Shown here: one piece after another, positions 28,852-37,591 of the stretch
How positions within the stretch are numbered: position 1 is the stretch's first letter
Layout of the letters: each line of letters opens with the position of its first letter
Source of the DNA: Vibrio sp. 99-70-13A1
GTDB lineage: Bacteria; Pseudomonadota; Gammaproteobacteria; Enterobacterales; Vibrionaceae
Direction of reading: 5' to 3'
NCBI RefSeq assembly: GCF_013114625.1
Contig: NZ_VTXD01000009.1
Span: 1 to 64,000, forward strand
DNA: 64,000 bases
Made by a program: the position numbers and the translations under genes
The notes under the pieces: generated by a model
The model's input: the letters and a program-made list of their open reading frames with translations, nothing else
Database searches by the model: none
What the model was told of the DNA's origin: nothing

Positions 28852-28865
28852 TTGACTTAAATCAA
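28852..28865. promoter_or_regulatory. Proximal FNR box of grcA
   Basis: TTGACTTAAATCAA matches nine of ten defined bases. With the -10 like TATATT at 28889-28894 and start near 28899, the box is centred at about -40.5, a class II activator position; the distal box is then at -93.5. E. coli yfiD (grcA) has the same two positions. Confidence 0.85.
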
Positions 28866-28965
28866 TATCATCGCAACTAAAATTAGGTATATATTACCCA
28901 GCTCAATAAAAAACGAAAGTTAACACCATAATCAAACCACAATTTTAGTGGACTAGGAGATAGAT

Positions 28966-29343
28966 ATGATCCAAGGTATTCAAATTACTAAAGCAGCAAA
29001 CGACGACCTACTTAACTCAATCTGGCTACTAGACAGCGAGAAGAACGAAGCTCGTTGTGTTGTTGCTTCTGCTGGTTACGAAGCAGATCAAGTTATTGCC
29101 GCTGCTGACCTAGGTGAATACGAAAGCCGTGAAGTAGCAATCGAAAACGCACCACGCATTGAAGGTGGTCAGCACCTTAACGTGAACGTTCTTAAGCGTG
29201 AAACACTAGAAGATGCAGTTGCACACCCAGAGAAATACCCACAGCTAACTATCCGTGTTTCGGGTTACGCTGTTCGCTTCAACTCTCTAACAACTGAACA
29301 GCAACGTGACGTTATCGCACGTACGTTCACAGAGTCTCTATAA
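28966..29343 (+). CDS. grcA: Autonomous glycyl radical cofactor GrcA (YfiD)
   Basis: Small protein of 125 aa that replaces the oxygen-damaged C-terminal glycyl-radical segment of pyruvate formate-lyase. The radical motif [10 protein letters not shown] is at 96-105 with the radical Gly at G100. Good SD (GGAG, 6 nt before ATG). Two FNR boxes upstream predict strong anaerobic or micro-aerobic expression. A GC-rich terminator follows directly. Confidence 0.97.
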   Translation: MIQGIQITKAANDDLLNSIWLLDSEKNEARCVVASAGYEADQVIAAADLGEYESREVAIENAPRIEGGQHLNVNVLKRETLEDAVAHPEKYPQLTIRVSGYAVRFNSLTTEQQRDVIARTFTESL

Positions 29344-29386
29344 TTTAGAACTCACCTCTTAAGCAATAGCTCAAGACCAAATACAA

Positions 29387-29412
29387 AAACGGCGCTCACT
29401 GAGCGCCGTTTC
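29387..29412 (+). terminator. Terminator of grcA
   Basis: Perfect stem AAACGGCGCTCA / (C)TGAGCGCCGTTT with T-rich 3' flank. Confidence 0.9.
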
Positions 29413-29498
29413 TTTATCTATCTATTTCCGACCTCTAACTAAAAGAGGTAACCAGAATTAATGGCTTCCTACGTGAAAGCCATTCAATTCAAACGATT

Positions 29499-30782
29499 CT
29501 ATTTTTGCACTCGACGTAAAACCGTTTTAAGAGCATCAAAATCATTCGCAAGGTTTTCTGATAACAGATCCATCGCAGCGTGCTTAGCAAGAGGCGCAGG
29601 TAAATCAATATCTGTACCTAAAATATCATCGACCACTTCTTTAAATTTAGCTGGGTGAGCAGTACATAAGAATAAGCCTGTTTCACCGTCTTGAAGTTGC
29701 TCATCTAACAGTCGGTAAGCAATAGCGCCATGAGGTTCACATAAATAACCTTGCGCTTGTAAATCACGTACAGATTCAGCACTTTGCTCATCAGACACTT
29801 TACCCTTACCTAGAGTATCTAAACCCCAACCTTTTAATTGGCAAAGCTCTTCAATACGAGGCCAGTTATTTGGCTGACTAACATCCATTGCATTAGAAGT
29901 AGTTGCCACTGTTGGTTTAGGATCCCACTTGCCTGTTTCTAGGTAACGTGGAACCGTATCATTTTCATTGGTAGCAGCAATAAAGCGTTTAATTGGCAAG
30001 CCAAGCGCTTTTGCTAATAAGCCAGCGGTCAAATTACCAAAGTTACCACTTGGTACAGAGATAACTAAGTTTTCACGTTGCTCTTTGGTCAGCTGTGAAG
30101 CAGCTTCAAAGTAGTAGCAAATCTGAGCCATCAAACGGCTAATATTGATAGAGTTAGCTGAATTCAGACCAATTTCTTTACGTAATTCTGCATCATCAAA
30201 TGATTGTTTTACTAATGACTGACAATCATCAAAGTCACCGTCGATAGCAACGGTGTGGATGTTTCCGCCTAATGTACAAAACAGTTTTTCTTGCAGTGGG
30301 CTGATTTTTCCATTCGGATAAAGAATCACGACATTAATATCTTCCATACCATAGAAAGCATGGGCAACAGCAGCACCGGTATCACCAGATGTCGCAGTCA
30401 AAATAGTGATTTTTCCGCCATCAGACACAGCAGCTAAAGATTGCGCCATAAAACGGCCACCAAAATCTTTAAACGCTAATGTTGGACCATGGAAAAGCTC
30501 CAGAGCGTAAACGCCATCTTTAACTTGTTTGATTGGCGCTGGGAACTGAAATGCAGCATCAACCAGTTGGTTAACTTGCTCTGCAGGAAGCTCATCACCA
30601 ATTAGTGCAGATAGAATTTTGCTACTGCGAGATACGAGGTCTTCTTCAAGAAGCGCGTCGATATCATCAAACTTAGGCAGTTCTGATGGAAAAAATAGAC
30701 CTTGGTTACGACCTAGCCCTTGGCGAACGGCTTGCCCAAAAGAGACTTGTTCATCATTTTCTTTTATATTGTACAGCTTCAT
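29499..30782 (-). CDS. thrC: Threonine synthase
   Basis: PLP enzyme that makes threonine from O-phosphohomoserine; 427 aa (E. coli 428). The PLP lysine is K105 in [10 protein letters not shown]. Further family blocks are [13 protein letters not shown] and [13 protein letters not shown]. The ATG overlaps the thrB stop by four bases (ATGA), the usual translational coupling. Two weak hairpins follow (about 29431-29449 and 29460-29484), neither with a good T run. Confidence 0.97.
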   Translation of the reverse strand: MKLYNIKENDEQVSFGQAVRQGLGRNQGLFFPSELPKFDDIDALLEEDLVSRSSKILSALIGDELPAEQVNQLVDAAFQFPAPIKQVKDGVYALELFHGPTLAFKDFGGRFMAQSLAAVSDGGKITILTATSGDTGAAVAHAFYGMEDINVVILYPNGKISPLQEKLFCTLGGNIHTVAIDGDFDDCQSLVKQSFDDAELRKEIGLNSANSINISRLMAQICYYFEAASQLTKEQRENLVISVPSGNFGNLTAGLLAKALGLPIKRFIAATNENDTVPRYLETGKWDPKPTVATTSNAMDVSQPNNWPRIEELCQLKGWGLDTLGKGKVSDEQSAESVRDLQAQGYLCEPHGAIAYRLLDEQLQDGETGLFLCTAHPAKFKEVVDDILGTDIDLPAPLAKHAAMDLLSENLANDFDALKTVLRRVQK

Positions 30783-31750
30783 AGCTCACTTCCTGTAACG
30801 ATCGAACCTTGTTTATCTAAGCGACAAACGTGAACGAATCCTTCTTTATTTTGTACGTAATTTTGTTCTAACCAGCGTGCAACACGCTCAGCGACATCTT
30901 TATCTTTGCAAATGCTGAATAAGGTCGGACCGCTTCCTGATATTCCAGTAGCAAGCGCTCCTGCTGATAATGCAAATTTACGAGCATCAGCAAAACCTGG
31001 AAGCAGTTTCTCACGATACGGTTCAGCGATCACGTCTTTGATCATTTTAGCAGCAAGCTCAGGCTGACCAGAATGACAAGCATGAATAAAACCAGCGAGG
31101 TTACGACCATGAGCAATCACATCTTGTCGACGATATTGAGAAGGCAAGATCTCACGGGCTTCAGCCGTTGAAACGGTAATACCCGGATACGCCATTACCC
31201 AATACCACTCATCAAAACATGGTACTTCTTGGCTAATAATGCCTAGCTCTTCCAGCATTAACTGCAAGCCACCCAGGTAACATGGGGCTACATTATCGTA
31301 GTGAATCCCACCCGAAATTTTGCCTTCCATTTCACCCATAAGCGCAAGCAGTTCCATCTCATTTAATGGCTGTGCATGAAAACGGTTCAACGCATCAAGA
31401 GCCGCGACAATTGAACAAGCACTTGAACCTAAACCAGAACCAATCGGCATATTCTTCTCAAGAGTCATTTCTAGAGGCTTCAGCTCTACGCCTTTTTTAG
31501 CCAACTCACGAGCAAATACAACCCAGCAGTCATAAACAATATTATCTTTTGCTTCAGTCGGCAGTTTCGCAACAAAACTGCCCGCCGTTTTCAGTGTGAA
31601 TGGCTCATCACCTGCTTTAACGAGTACTCTATCACCTAGCAATGTGCCATCTATTGGTGATACTGCAGCTCCCAAAACATCAAAGCCAACACTCACATTA
31701 CCGATTGAAGCCGGTGCGTAAACCACCACATCCATATCACTTGAACTCAT
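30779..31750 (-). CDS. thrB: Homoserine kinase
   Basis: GHMP-family kinase phosphorylating homoserine. The ATP-binding motif [11 protein letters not shown] and the C-terminal [12 protein letters not shown] are present. The open frame extends to an ATG at 31771 inside thrA; the ATG at 31750 with AGGGG 7 nt upstream, 2 bp after the thrA stop, gives 323 aa starting [15 protein letters not shown], in line with family members that begin just before VYAPAS. Co-translated with thrA and thrC. Confidence 0.95.
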   Translation of the reverse strand: MSSSDMDVVVYAPASIGNVSVGFDVLGAAVSPIDGTLLGDRVLVKAGDEPFTLKTAGSFVAKLPTEAKDNIVYDCWVVFARELAKKGVELKPLEMTLEKNMPIGSGLGSSACSIVAALDALNRFHAQPLNEMELLALMGEMEGKISGGIHYDNVAPCYLGGLQLMLEELGIISQEVPCFDEWYWVMAYPGITVSTAEAREILPSQYRRQDVIAHGRNLAGFIHACHSGQPELAAKMIKDVIAEPYREKLLPGFADARKFALSAGALATGISGSGPTLFSICKDKDVAERVARWLEQNYVQNKEGFVHVCRLDKQGSIVTGSEL

Positions 31751-31752
31751 TA

Positions 31753-34212
31753 CTAAACCCCTAACTTCCAACCAAGAGTACGCATTACATCTGAGAATAC
31801 ACCCGCAGCAGTAACTTCAGTACCGGCGCCGTAACCACGTAGTACAAGTGGAATTGGCTGGTAGTAACGACTGTAAAAGGCTAATGCGTTTTCACCGTCT
31901 TTAATCTTAAACATTGGGTCATCGCCATCAACAGCTGTAATGCGGACTTTGCACTTACCATCGGCAATTTCACCTACGTAACGTAATACTTTACCTTCTT
32001 CAGCTGCGATTGCCGACTGCTCTTGGAAGTAAGCATCTGCTTCAGGTAAGCGAGCCATGAACTCTTCAACAGTACCTGAATCATCAAAACCTGGTGGAAG
32101 CGCTTGGTCAACTTCTACATCTTCAAGTTCTAATGCCATACCAGCTTCGCGAGCAAGAATCAGTAGTTTACGCGCAACATCCATACCTGAAAGATCATCA
32201 CGAGGATCTGGTTCAGTGAAGCCATTATCTTTTGCGATATTGGTTGCTTGGCTTAGCGTCATACCATCATCTAACTTACCGAAAATATAAGATAATGAGC
32301 CAGATAAGATACCGTTGAATTTCTCTAATTCATCACCTGCTGCAATTAAGTTCTGCAGGTTTTCGATAACAGGTAGACCTGCGCCTACTGTTGTTTCATA
32401 CATCAATTTACGACGAGAGCTACGCGCCACTTCACGTAACTGGTGATAATAAGACATGCTTGCTGTGTTGGCTTTCTTGTTAGGTGTAACCACGTGGAAA
32501 CCAGCCGCTAAGAAATCAGCATATTGATCGGCAATAGTTTCACTGGAGGTACAATCTACAAGAACTGGGTTAATGATGTGGTTTCGCTGCACTAATGCTA
32601 CTAAGCGAGACAAGCTAAACTCTTCAGTTGCGCTAGACATGCGGTCACGCCACTGTTCTAGAGGTAAACCTTCACTATCCAGTAGTAGACCTTTACTGTT
32701 TGCTAAACCACAAACACGAATCACGATGCCTTTCTCAGCTAGCTTAGTTTGCTGGCGCTTAATTTGGTCAACAAGTTCACCACCAACACCACCAATACCA
32801 ACAACGAATACATCTAGGAAATGTTTCGAGTTAAATAGGTTCTCGTGACACGCTTTAATCGCTTCAGAAATTTTATCTTCAGGAATTACTGCGGAAATTG
32901 CGCGCTCAGATGAACCTTGAGCAATAGCCACAATGTTTACATTAACTTCAGCTAGTGATGAGAAGAACTGAGAAGCAACACCACGAGAAGTTCGCATGCC
33001 ATCACCAACAAGAGTCACGATAGCAACGTTATCCATGAATTCGACAGGCTCAAGTAGGCTATCTTTTAATTCCAACTCAAACGTTTCAGAAAGCACGCGT
33101 TGAGCTTTGGCTTTATCAGCAGATTCAATACAAAAGCTAATGCTGTATTCAGAAGAAGACTGAGTAATAAGAACAATCGAAACGCCTGCAGAAGACATTG
33201 CGCCAAAGACGCGACTAGCCATTCCGACCATACCTTTCATGCCAGGGCCAGAAACATTGACCATAGTGAGATCGCTAAGAGTCGTAATGCCTTTAATCGC
33301 TAGGTTATCTTCACCAGTATCTTGACCAATCAAAGTGCCTGCACCTTGAGGGTTAAAGCTGTTTTTAATCAAGCATGGGATATGGAATTGGGCAATCGGA
33401 GCGATTGTTTTAGGGTGTAAAACCGACGCACCGAAATAAGAAAGTTCCATTGCTTCTTGATAGCTAAGGGATTTAAGTAATCGGGCATCATCAACTAAAC
33501 GAGGGTCACAGTTGTAAACGCCATCTACATCCGTCCAAATTTCACAGCAATCAGCACGTAAACAAGCGGCAAGTACAGCTGCTGAGTAGTCAGAACCATT
33601 ACGACCAAGTGTAACTAGTTCACCTTTCTCATTTCCGGCAGTAAAACCAGGCATGATATTAACGTGACCTTGTGGAAGAGGAGATTGACGGAAGTTTTGT
33701 GTAGAAACCTCAACATCAACCATAGCTTCAAGGTGATCACCTTGGGCAAATAGGTATTGAACAGGGTCAATTAAGCTCGCAGCCTGCCCTTTTGCCTCTA
33801 ATGCAGCCTTCATCAGCTGAATAGAGATGCGTTCACCTTTACTGATGATACGAGCATTAACGTGATTCGGGCACATACCCAAAAGGTTGATGCCATGCAC
33901 AAATTGGCGAAGTTGAGCTAGCGAGACTTCCACTTGCTCTTCAAAGGCTGCACCATCAATAGACGGCAATACTGCTTTGATTTCATTAAACAGAGACTCA
34001 AATGACGATTCAAGCTCAGTAATTTGGTGCTCTGCTTCACCGTTATTCAGTGCAGCTTCAATAACTGCAACCAGTTTGTTTGTTGTTTTACCAGGGGCTG
34101 ATAAAACAACTGCTACTTCTTCTTGTTGAGCATTGTTAGCAATGATATCCGCAGCTCGTAAAAAACGATCTGCATCTGCTAACGATGAACCTCCAAATTT
34201 TAGAACTCGCAT
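31753..34212 (-). CDS. thrA: Bifunctional aspartokinase I / homoserine dehydrogenase I
   Basis: First and third steps of threonine synthesis from aspartate. N-terminal aspartokinase ([17 protein letters not shown], about 1-290), two ACT regulatory domains in the middle ([20 protein letters not shown] and the repeat after it), then homoserine dehydrogenase with the NAD(P) motif [12 protein letters not shown] and the catalytic region [10 protein letters not shown]. The start at 34212 (GGAG 6 nt upstream) gives 819 aa, against 820 in E. coli; the longer ATG at 34224 adds only MEKG. Controlled by the thrL attenuator. Confidence 0.97.
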   Translation of the reverse strand: MRVLKFGGSSLADADRFLRAADIIANNAQQEEVAVVLSAPGKTTNKLVAVIEAALNNGEAEHQITELESSFESLFNEIKAVLPSIDGAAFEEQVEVSLAQLRQFVHGINLLGMCPNHVNARIISKGERISIQLMKAALEAKGQAASLIDPVQYLFAQGDHLEAMVDVEVSTQNFRQSPLPQGHVNIMPGFTAGNEKGELVTLGRNGSDYSAAVLAACLRADCCEIWTDVDGVYNCDPRLVDDARLLKSLSYQEAMELSYFGASVLHPKTIAPIAQFHIPCLIKNSFNPQGAGTLIGQDTGEDNLAIKGITTLSDLTMVNVSGPGMKGMVGMASRVFGAMSSAGVSIVLITQSSSEYSISFCIESADKAKAQRVLSETFELELKDSLLEPVEFMDNVAIVTLVGDGMRTSRGVASQFFSSLAEVNVNIVAIAQGSSERAISAVIPEDKISEAIKACHENLFNSKHFLDVFVVGIGGVGGELVDQIKRQQTKLAEKGIVIRVCGLANSKGLLLDSEGLPLEQWRDRMSSATEEFSLSRLVALVQRNHIINPVLVDCTSSETIADQYADFLAAGFHVVTPNKKANTASMSYYHQLREVARSSRRKLMYETTVGAGLPVIENLQNLIAAGDELEKFNGILSGSLSYIFGKLDDGMTLSQATNIAKDNGFTEPDPRDDLSGMDVARKLLILAREAGMALELEDVEVDQALPPGFDDSGTVEEFMARLPEADAYFQEQSAIAAEEGKVLRYVGEIADGKCKVRITAVDGDDPMFKIKDGENALAFYSRYYQPIPLVLRGYGAGTEVTAAGVFSDVMRTLGWKLGV

Positions 34213-34246
34213 CCCTTTCTCCATAAAATCAAAAAAATGGTATAAA

Positions 34247-34280
34247 AAAAGGCCTGTATCTTGTTGGATACAGGCCTTTT
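34247..34280 (-). terminator. Threonine operon attenuator
   Basis: 13-bp stem AAAAGGCCTGTATC / GATACAGGCCTTTT followed on the minus strand by TTTTTTTATA, placed between thrL and thrA. This is the intrinsic terminator of the attenuation system. Confidence 0.93.
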
Positions 34281-34296
34281 CTTGTTAATCCGTTAC

Positions 34297-34374
34297 TTAG
34301 CAGCCTGCCCCAACAATAATAATGTCGGTAATAATAATGGTGGTGGTCATTACTAGGTGGCGTGAGTGCTGCAT
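34297..34374 (-). CDS. thrL: thr operon leader peptide
   Basis: Leader of 25 codons: MQHSRHLVMTTTIIITDIII then VGAGC. Ten of the eleven codons in TTTIIITDIII are Thr or Ile, the amino acids that control the operon in E. coli ([21 protein letters not shown]). It ends 17 bp before the attenuator stem. An internal ATG (codon 9) gives a 17-aa version; AGAGAA upstream of the first ATG favours the longer one. Confidence 0.9.
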   Translation of the reverse strand: MQHSRHLVMTTTIIITDIIIVGAGC

Positions 34375-34671
34375 ATTAAATTCTCTATGTTTGCTTACCT
34401 CTACGTGTATCAATTTTTCATGCATGCCGTCAATCAAAAGTTGTGTTTTTTTTATATTCAGCCAGTTTTTAGGAGCTGAGCTTCATTTCAATAAAAAACA
34501 CACCGAACAACCGAAAATGACGCTCATGGATACATATCTCCTACACACCAGTGAGTCACAATGCATATCACATAATAATCAGATATTCAGTCAATTTTAA
34601 AGCTAGCTTTTTATTTGTGTGCTTTAATTATGAGGCTGTTTAAATAATAATTTCGAACCAAGGAGTGGAGA

Positions 34672-35127
34672 GTGAGAAGAATACTATTTCTTATGATTTT
34701 TTCTGTGCCCTCGGTTTGCCTTGCTAACCAGCTTCCCCTTCTTCCAGGACAAGATCTCGAGTCCCCACATAAGCTATTTATTTCAAGCCAAAATGCTTCA
34801 AGTGAAAACTTCGATGTATGGCAAGTTGACGGTGGCTATTCTTACAATGTTTTTAGCAATGTAGATTTATATGTAGGTGCAAGAATTAATACTTCTTCTC
34901 TTAAATCTGAAAATGGCTTTTTAAGCGGTGTAAGCTATCAACTAACAGAAAAAGTCTCTGTAAAAAGTGCGCTTCATACCTACAACACCAATAATGAAAA
35001 TGAAAATGTAGTAACTGCTGAAGTGTCTAGCCGAATGCAAGTGACGGATAATCTCGATATCCATGCCACTCTTGACTACGAAGAGTGGCAGAAAGGTTTT
35101 GAAGTGGGTTTAGGTTTTCGCTTCTAG
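34672..35127 (+). CDS. Small outer-membrane beta-barrel-type protein, unknown function
   Basis: Predicted exported protein of 151 aa. Signal peptide MRRILFLMIFSVPSVCLA, cleaved before NQLPLLPG. The rest alternates polar and hydrophobic residues as in beta strands (VDLYVGARINTSS, LSGVSYQLTEKVSVKSALHTY) and ends GLGFRF, the terminal Phe expected for BAM-inserted barrels. Start is GTG with AAGGAG 6 nt upstream. The length would allow a small (six- to eight-strand) barrel. The TTC TAG end lies in the first copy of a 7-bp tandem repeat. I do not recognise the family. Confidence 0.75.
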   Translation: MRRILFLMIFSVPSVCLANQLPLLPGQDLESPHKLFISSQNASSENFDVWQVDGGYSYNVFSNVDLYVGARINTSSLKSENGFLSGVSYQLTEKVSVKSALHTYNTNNENENVVTAEVSSRMQVTDNLDIHATLDYEEWQKGFEVGLGFRF

Positions 35128-35176
35128 CTTCTAGCTTCTAGCTTCTAGCTTCTAGCTTCTAGCTTCTAGCTTCTAG
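35121..35176 (+). repeat. Perfect 8 x 7-bp tandem repeat (CTTCTAG)
   Basis: Exactly eight copies of CTTCTAG, 56 bp. The first copy supplies the last sense codon TTC and the stop TAG of the upstream gene; the other seven are in the convergent gap before the RraA gene. Copy number changes would leave the protein unchanged while altering the 3' region. Confidence 0.97.
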
Positions 35177-35209
35177 CATGAAGATAAGTATTTATCGCAA
35201 GCTGACTTA

Positions 35210-35692
35210 CTAAGAAATTAACTTCTCTGACGAAAGTAAAATCCCATTCCAATCTGCATAAATATAATCACCCGGCTGTATCAGTTGATTATAAATCGAG
35301 AGTGTTACATTCACCTCACCTGCACCGCGTTTCTCGGTTTTAAATGGGCAAGAACCAATAGCTTGGACACCAAGTTCCATCTGAGACATCATAGCAACAT
35401 CTCTAATTGCTCCATTGACAATCACCCCTTCCCAGCCATTTTCAATAGCAAGGATCGCTAACTGATCTCCCAACAATGCTTTTTGACAAGAACCGTTTCC
35501 ATCAACAAATAATACTTTTCCAGTTCCATCCGTTTCGAGCATTTCACGTACTTTTGAATTATCGTGATAGCAACGAACTGTGACAATTTCGCCCCAGAAC
35601 GCACCTCTTTGACCATAATTTTGAGTAGGAAGGCGAAGTAAAGTTACTTTGCTTTCAAATTGGTCACACAAATCCGGTGTTATATCGTGCAT
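35210..35692 (-). CDS. rraA: RraA-family protein (RNase E regulator / HMG aldolase fold)
   Basis: Protein of 160 aa starting at the ATG at 35692, which has GGAGG 4 nt upstream; the frame runs on to 35728 without SD. RraA of E. coli inhibits RNase E. This protein keeps the metal/catalytic motif D-x20-R-D (from GDQLAIL to GAIRDV) of 4-hydroxy-4-methyl-2-oxoglutarate aldolases, where E. coli RraA has R-Q. So it may be an aldolase, an RNase E regulator, or both. Vibrios are known to carry more than one RraA protein. Confidence 0.85.
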   Translation of the reverse strand: MHDITPDLCDQFESKVTLLRLPTQNYGQRGAFWGEIVTVRCYHDNSKVREMLETDGTGKVLFVDGNGSCQKALLGDQLAILAIENGWEGVIVNGAIRDVAMMSQMELGVQAIGSCPFKTEKRGAGEVNVTLSIYNQLIQPGDYIYADWNGILLSSEKLIS

Positions 35693-36269
35693 ATATCCTC
35701 CATGAGATGAAACTATGCGAAATAGCATAGCCTTATGCTTTTTTAGTTATACAGGTTAACCAGTTATAAAATACATTTGGTTACAAAGCAGGCTTTAAAA
35801 TTTATTAAAATGAGTTTTTGCGTGTTTCATCGTTATCTAAGCATCTTCTTCGAGAGGTGTTACAAGACTTTCCAACAAAACTCTACAAATCATCTACAAT
35901 TCTTTATGTATAAAAATTCCAATACGCTAATTATTTAATCAATTAACATACCGCCTAACTTGTAGCCATACTATTAGCGTTTGTTGCAAATCAGCAATTG
36001 ATATAAATCAACAAAGTGAATGGAATTAACATTCTCGCATTGTTAGCATGCTGTTAACATTATAGAATTCGCTTCAATTACTAACAGAATGATATTGGCG
36101 TACTTGGATATACGTTATTGGGCAAAGCTGCAAGGAAGGCGGATAGCGGGAAGTAAGTGTTTTTTTGAAAACTTTGAGTTATCATCAAAAATACATTACC
36201 TGTATGTTATTTTTTTGCCTAGAATTTATTCTATTAGCACAGTTTAGTCACAAATTTAGGTACCGCCAA
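35693..36269 (+). other. Long arcA upstream region
   Basis: 577 bp between the rraA start and the arcA ATG. It holds a perfect FNR box (35998-36011). The open frame that precedes arcA in phase (from 36165) is not conserved in the ArcA family and I treat it as untranslated leader. No other gene is visible. Confidence 0.6.
35998..36011. promoter_or_regulatory. FNR box upstream of arcA
   Basis: TTGATATAAATCAA matches TTGAT-N4-ATCAA at every defined position. arcA is known to be FNR-activated in E. coli; a matching -10 is not obvious, so the exact start is unassigned. Confidence 0.8.
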
Positions 36270-36986
36270 ATGCAAACCCCGCAGATTCTTATCGTTGAAG
36301 ATGAGCAAGTAACTCGTAACACTCTTAAGAGTATTTTTGAAGCAGAGGGATATGCTGTTTTTGAGGCCAGCGATGGTGAAGAAATGCACCAAGTGCTTTC
36401 TGACAATCAAGTAAACCTGGTTATTATGGACATTAACCTTCCTGGTAAAAATGGTCTTTTATTAGCGCGTGAGTTAAGAGAGCAAGCAAACGTAGCTCTT
36501 ATGTTCTTAACTGGTCGTGATAATGAAGTAGATAAGATCCTCGGCCTAGAAATCGGTGCTGATGACTACATCACTAAACCATTTAACCCTCGCGAATTAA
36601 CTATCCGTGCGCGCAACCTGCTGAACCGTTCAATGAGCACAAGTGCTACAACGGAAGAAAAACGCAGCGTTGAAAAATACGAGTTCAATGGTTGGGTACT
36701 TGATATCAATAGCCGTTCTCTTGTTAGCCCTGATGGCGAAGGTTACAAGCTGCCACGTTCTGAATTCCGTGCGTTACTTCACTTCTGTGAAAACCCAGGG
36801 AAAATCCAAACACGTGCAGACCTTCTTAAGAAGATGACAGGTCGTGAGCTTAAACCACATGACCGCACTGTTGATGTAACGATTCGTCGTATTCGTAAAC
36901 ACTTTGAATCAGTGTCTGGTACTCCAGAGATTATTGCTACGATTCACGGTGAAGGCTATCGCTTCTGCGGTGATCTAGAAGACTAA
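36270..36986 (+). CDS. arcA: Aerobic respiration response regulator ArcA
   Basis: OmpR-family regulator of 238 aa (E. coli length). Receiver domain with phospho-acceptor D54 ([11 protein letters not shown]), K in [10 protein letters not shown], and a C-terminal winged helix ([14 protein letters not shown]). The start is set at the ATG giving [12 protein letters not shown], which aligns with E. coli MQTPHILIVEDE; the longer upstream frame is rejected. In this organism arcA is convergent with the lipoprotein-arcB pair, while in E. coli arcA and arcB are far apart. Confidence 0.98.
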   Translation: MQTPQILIVEDEQVTRNTLKSIFEAEGYAVFEASDGEEMHQVLSDNQVNLVIMDINLPGKNGLLLARELREQANVALMFLTGRDNEVDKILGLEIGADDYITKPFNPRELTIRARNLLNRSMSTSATTEEKRSVEKYEFNGWVLDINSRSLVSPDGEGYKLPRSEFRALLHFCENPGKIQTRADLLKKMTGRELKPHDRTVDVTIRRIRKHFESVSGTPEIIATIHGEGYRFCGDLED

Positions 36987-37037
36987 TCTCCTTTATTGAG
37001 AGTAAGTTTTAGAAAACAATTGGTTTTCGAACATATA

Positions 37038-37067
37038 AAAAGGAGCCTGTATTTCAGGCTCCTTTTT
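37038..37067 (+). terminator. Terminator of arcA
   Basis: Stem AAAGGAGCCTG / CAGGCTCCTTT, loop TATTT, then T run. Confidence 0.92.
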
Positions 37068-37146
37068 TCATTCTGGCTTATCTAAAGCCTATCGCTTCTC
37101 TAAAGTCTATCTATAAGTACAGGCTTAGGAGTTTATGGGATGAGTT

Positions 37147-37587
37147 CTAGTAAACTGTATCTACTTTCACATCATTCTCTACTAGCCATTTAATGGCTTC
37201 GCCATCTTTTAGCTGAACGGCAACATTAACAGGCTGTGTGTCATCTAGCTCTAGCTGCCACTTAAATGCAACTTCCCACTGTGTTTCACTGTGTGTTCTT
37301 AATTCTAAATCGCTACCATCAATCAACCACGTCTCTGCTCCTTGCTTGATTGTCAGCCCCTCTACGGTTAACTCAGCAGGCAAATCAGATGTCGCTTGAA
37401 GATAAATAGCACCATGTAGCATTTGGTCTTGTGCTTCACCAATGCTTGGCATTTTATTTATCCATAAGTTACTTTTCAGCACTACTGTCGCTTCAGCAAC
37501 TTTAATTTGATTATCTTGTTGCCACTCGACTTGTGTTGTTGAACAGCCAGCTAAAGCCAGCACACATACCAATGCAATTTTTTTCAT
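37147..37587 (-). CDS. Predicted lipoprotein downstream of arcB
   Basis: Protein of 146 aa with signal MKKIALVCVLALAGC; lipobox L-A-G-C15, followed by STT (no Asp at +2), so an outer-membrane destination is likely. The mature part is acidic, probably beta-rich, with no family I recognise. Its ATG is 4 bp after the arcB stop, so it is translated from the arcB transcript. Function unknown; the tight linkage hints at an envelope role linked to ArcB but proves nothing. Confidence 0.82.
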   Translation of the reverse strand: MKKIALVCVLALAGCSTTQVEWQQDNQIKVAEATVVLKSNLWINKMPSIGEAQDQMLHGAIYLQATSDLPAELTVEGLTIKQGAETWLIDGSDLELRTHSETQWEVAFKWQLELDDTQPVNVAVQLKDGEAIKWLVENDVKVDTVY

Positions 37588-37591
37588 TTTT

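Noticed and set aside
29431..29484. Hairpins after thrC as terminator
   Set aside because: Stems exist (ACCTCT/AGAGGT and AATGGCTT/AAGCCATT), but neither is followed by a T run on the minus strand, so not called as intrinsic terminators.
34322..34600. 92-codon plus-strand frame over the thr leader
   Set aside because: It is antisense to thrL; the Val/Ile/Thr-rich start reflects the complementary leader codons.
35121..35176. Possible CRISPR or attachment site
   Set aside because: The tract is uninterrupted identical heptamers with no spacers and no integrase or cas gene nearby.
36165..36269. N-terminal 35-residue extension of arcA ([10 protein letters not shown]...)
   Set aside because: Not in the ArcA family; the ATG at 36270 restores the conserved [12 protein letters not shown] start. 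The extension is leader sequence.
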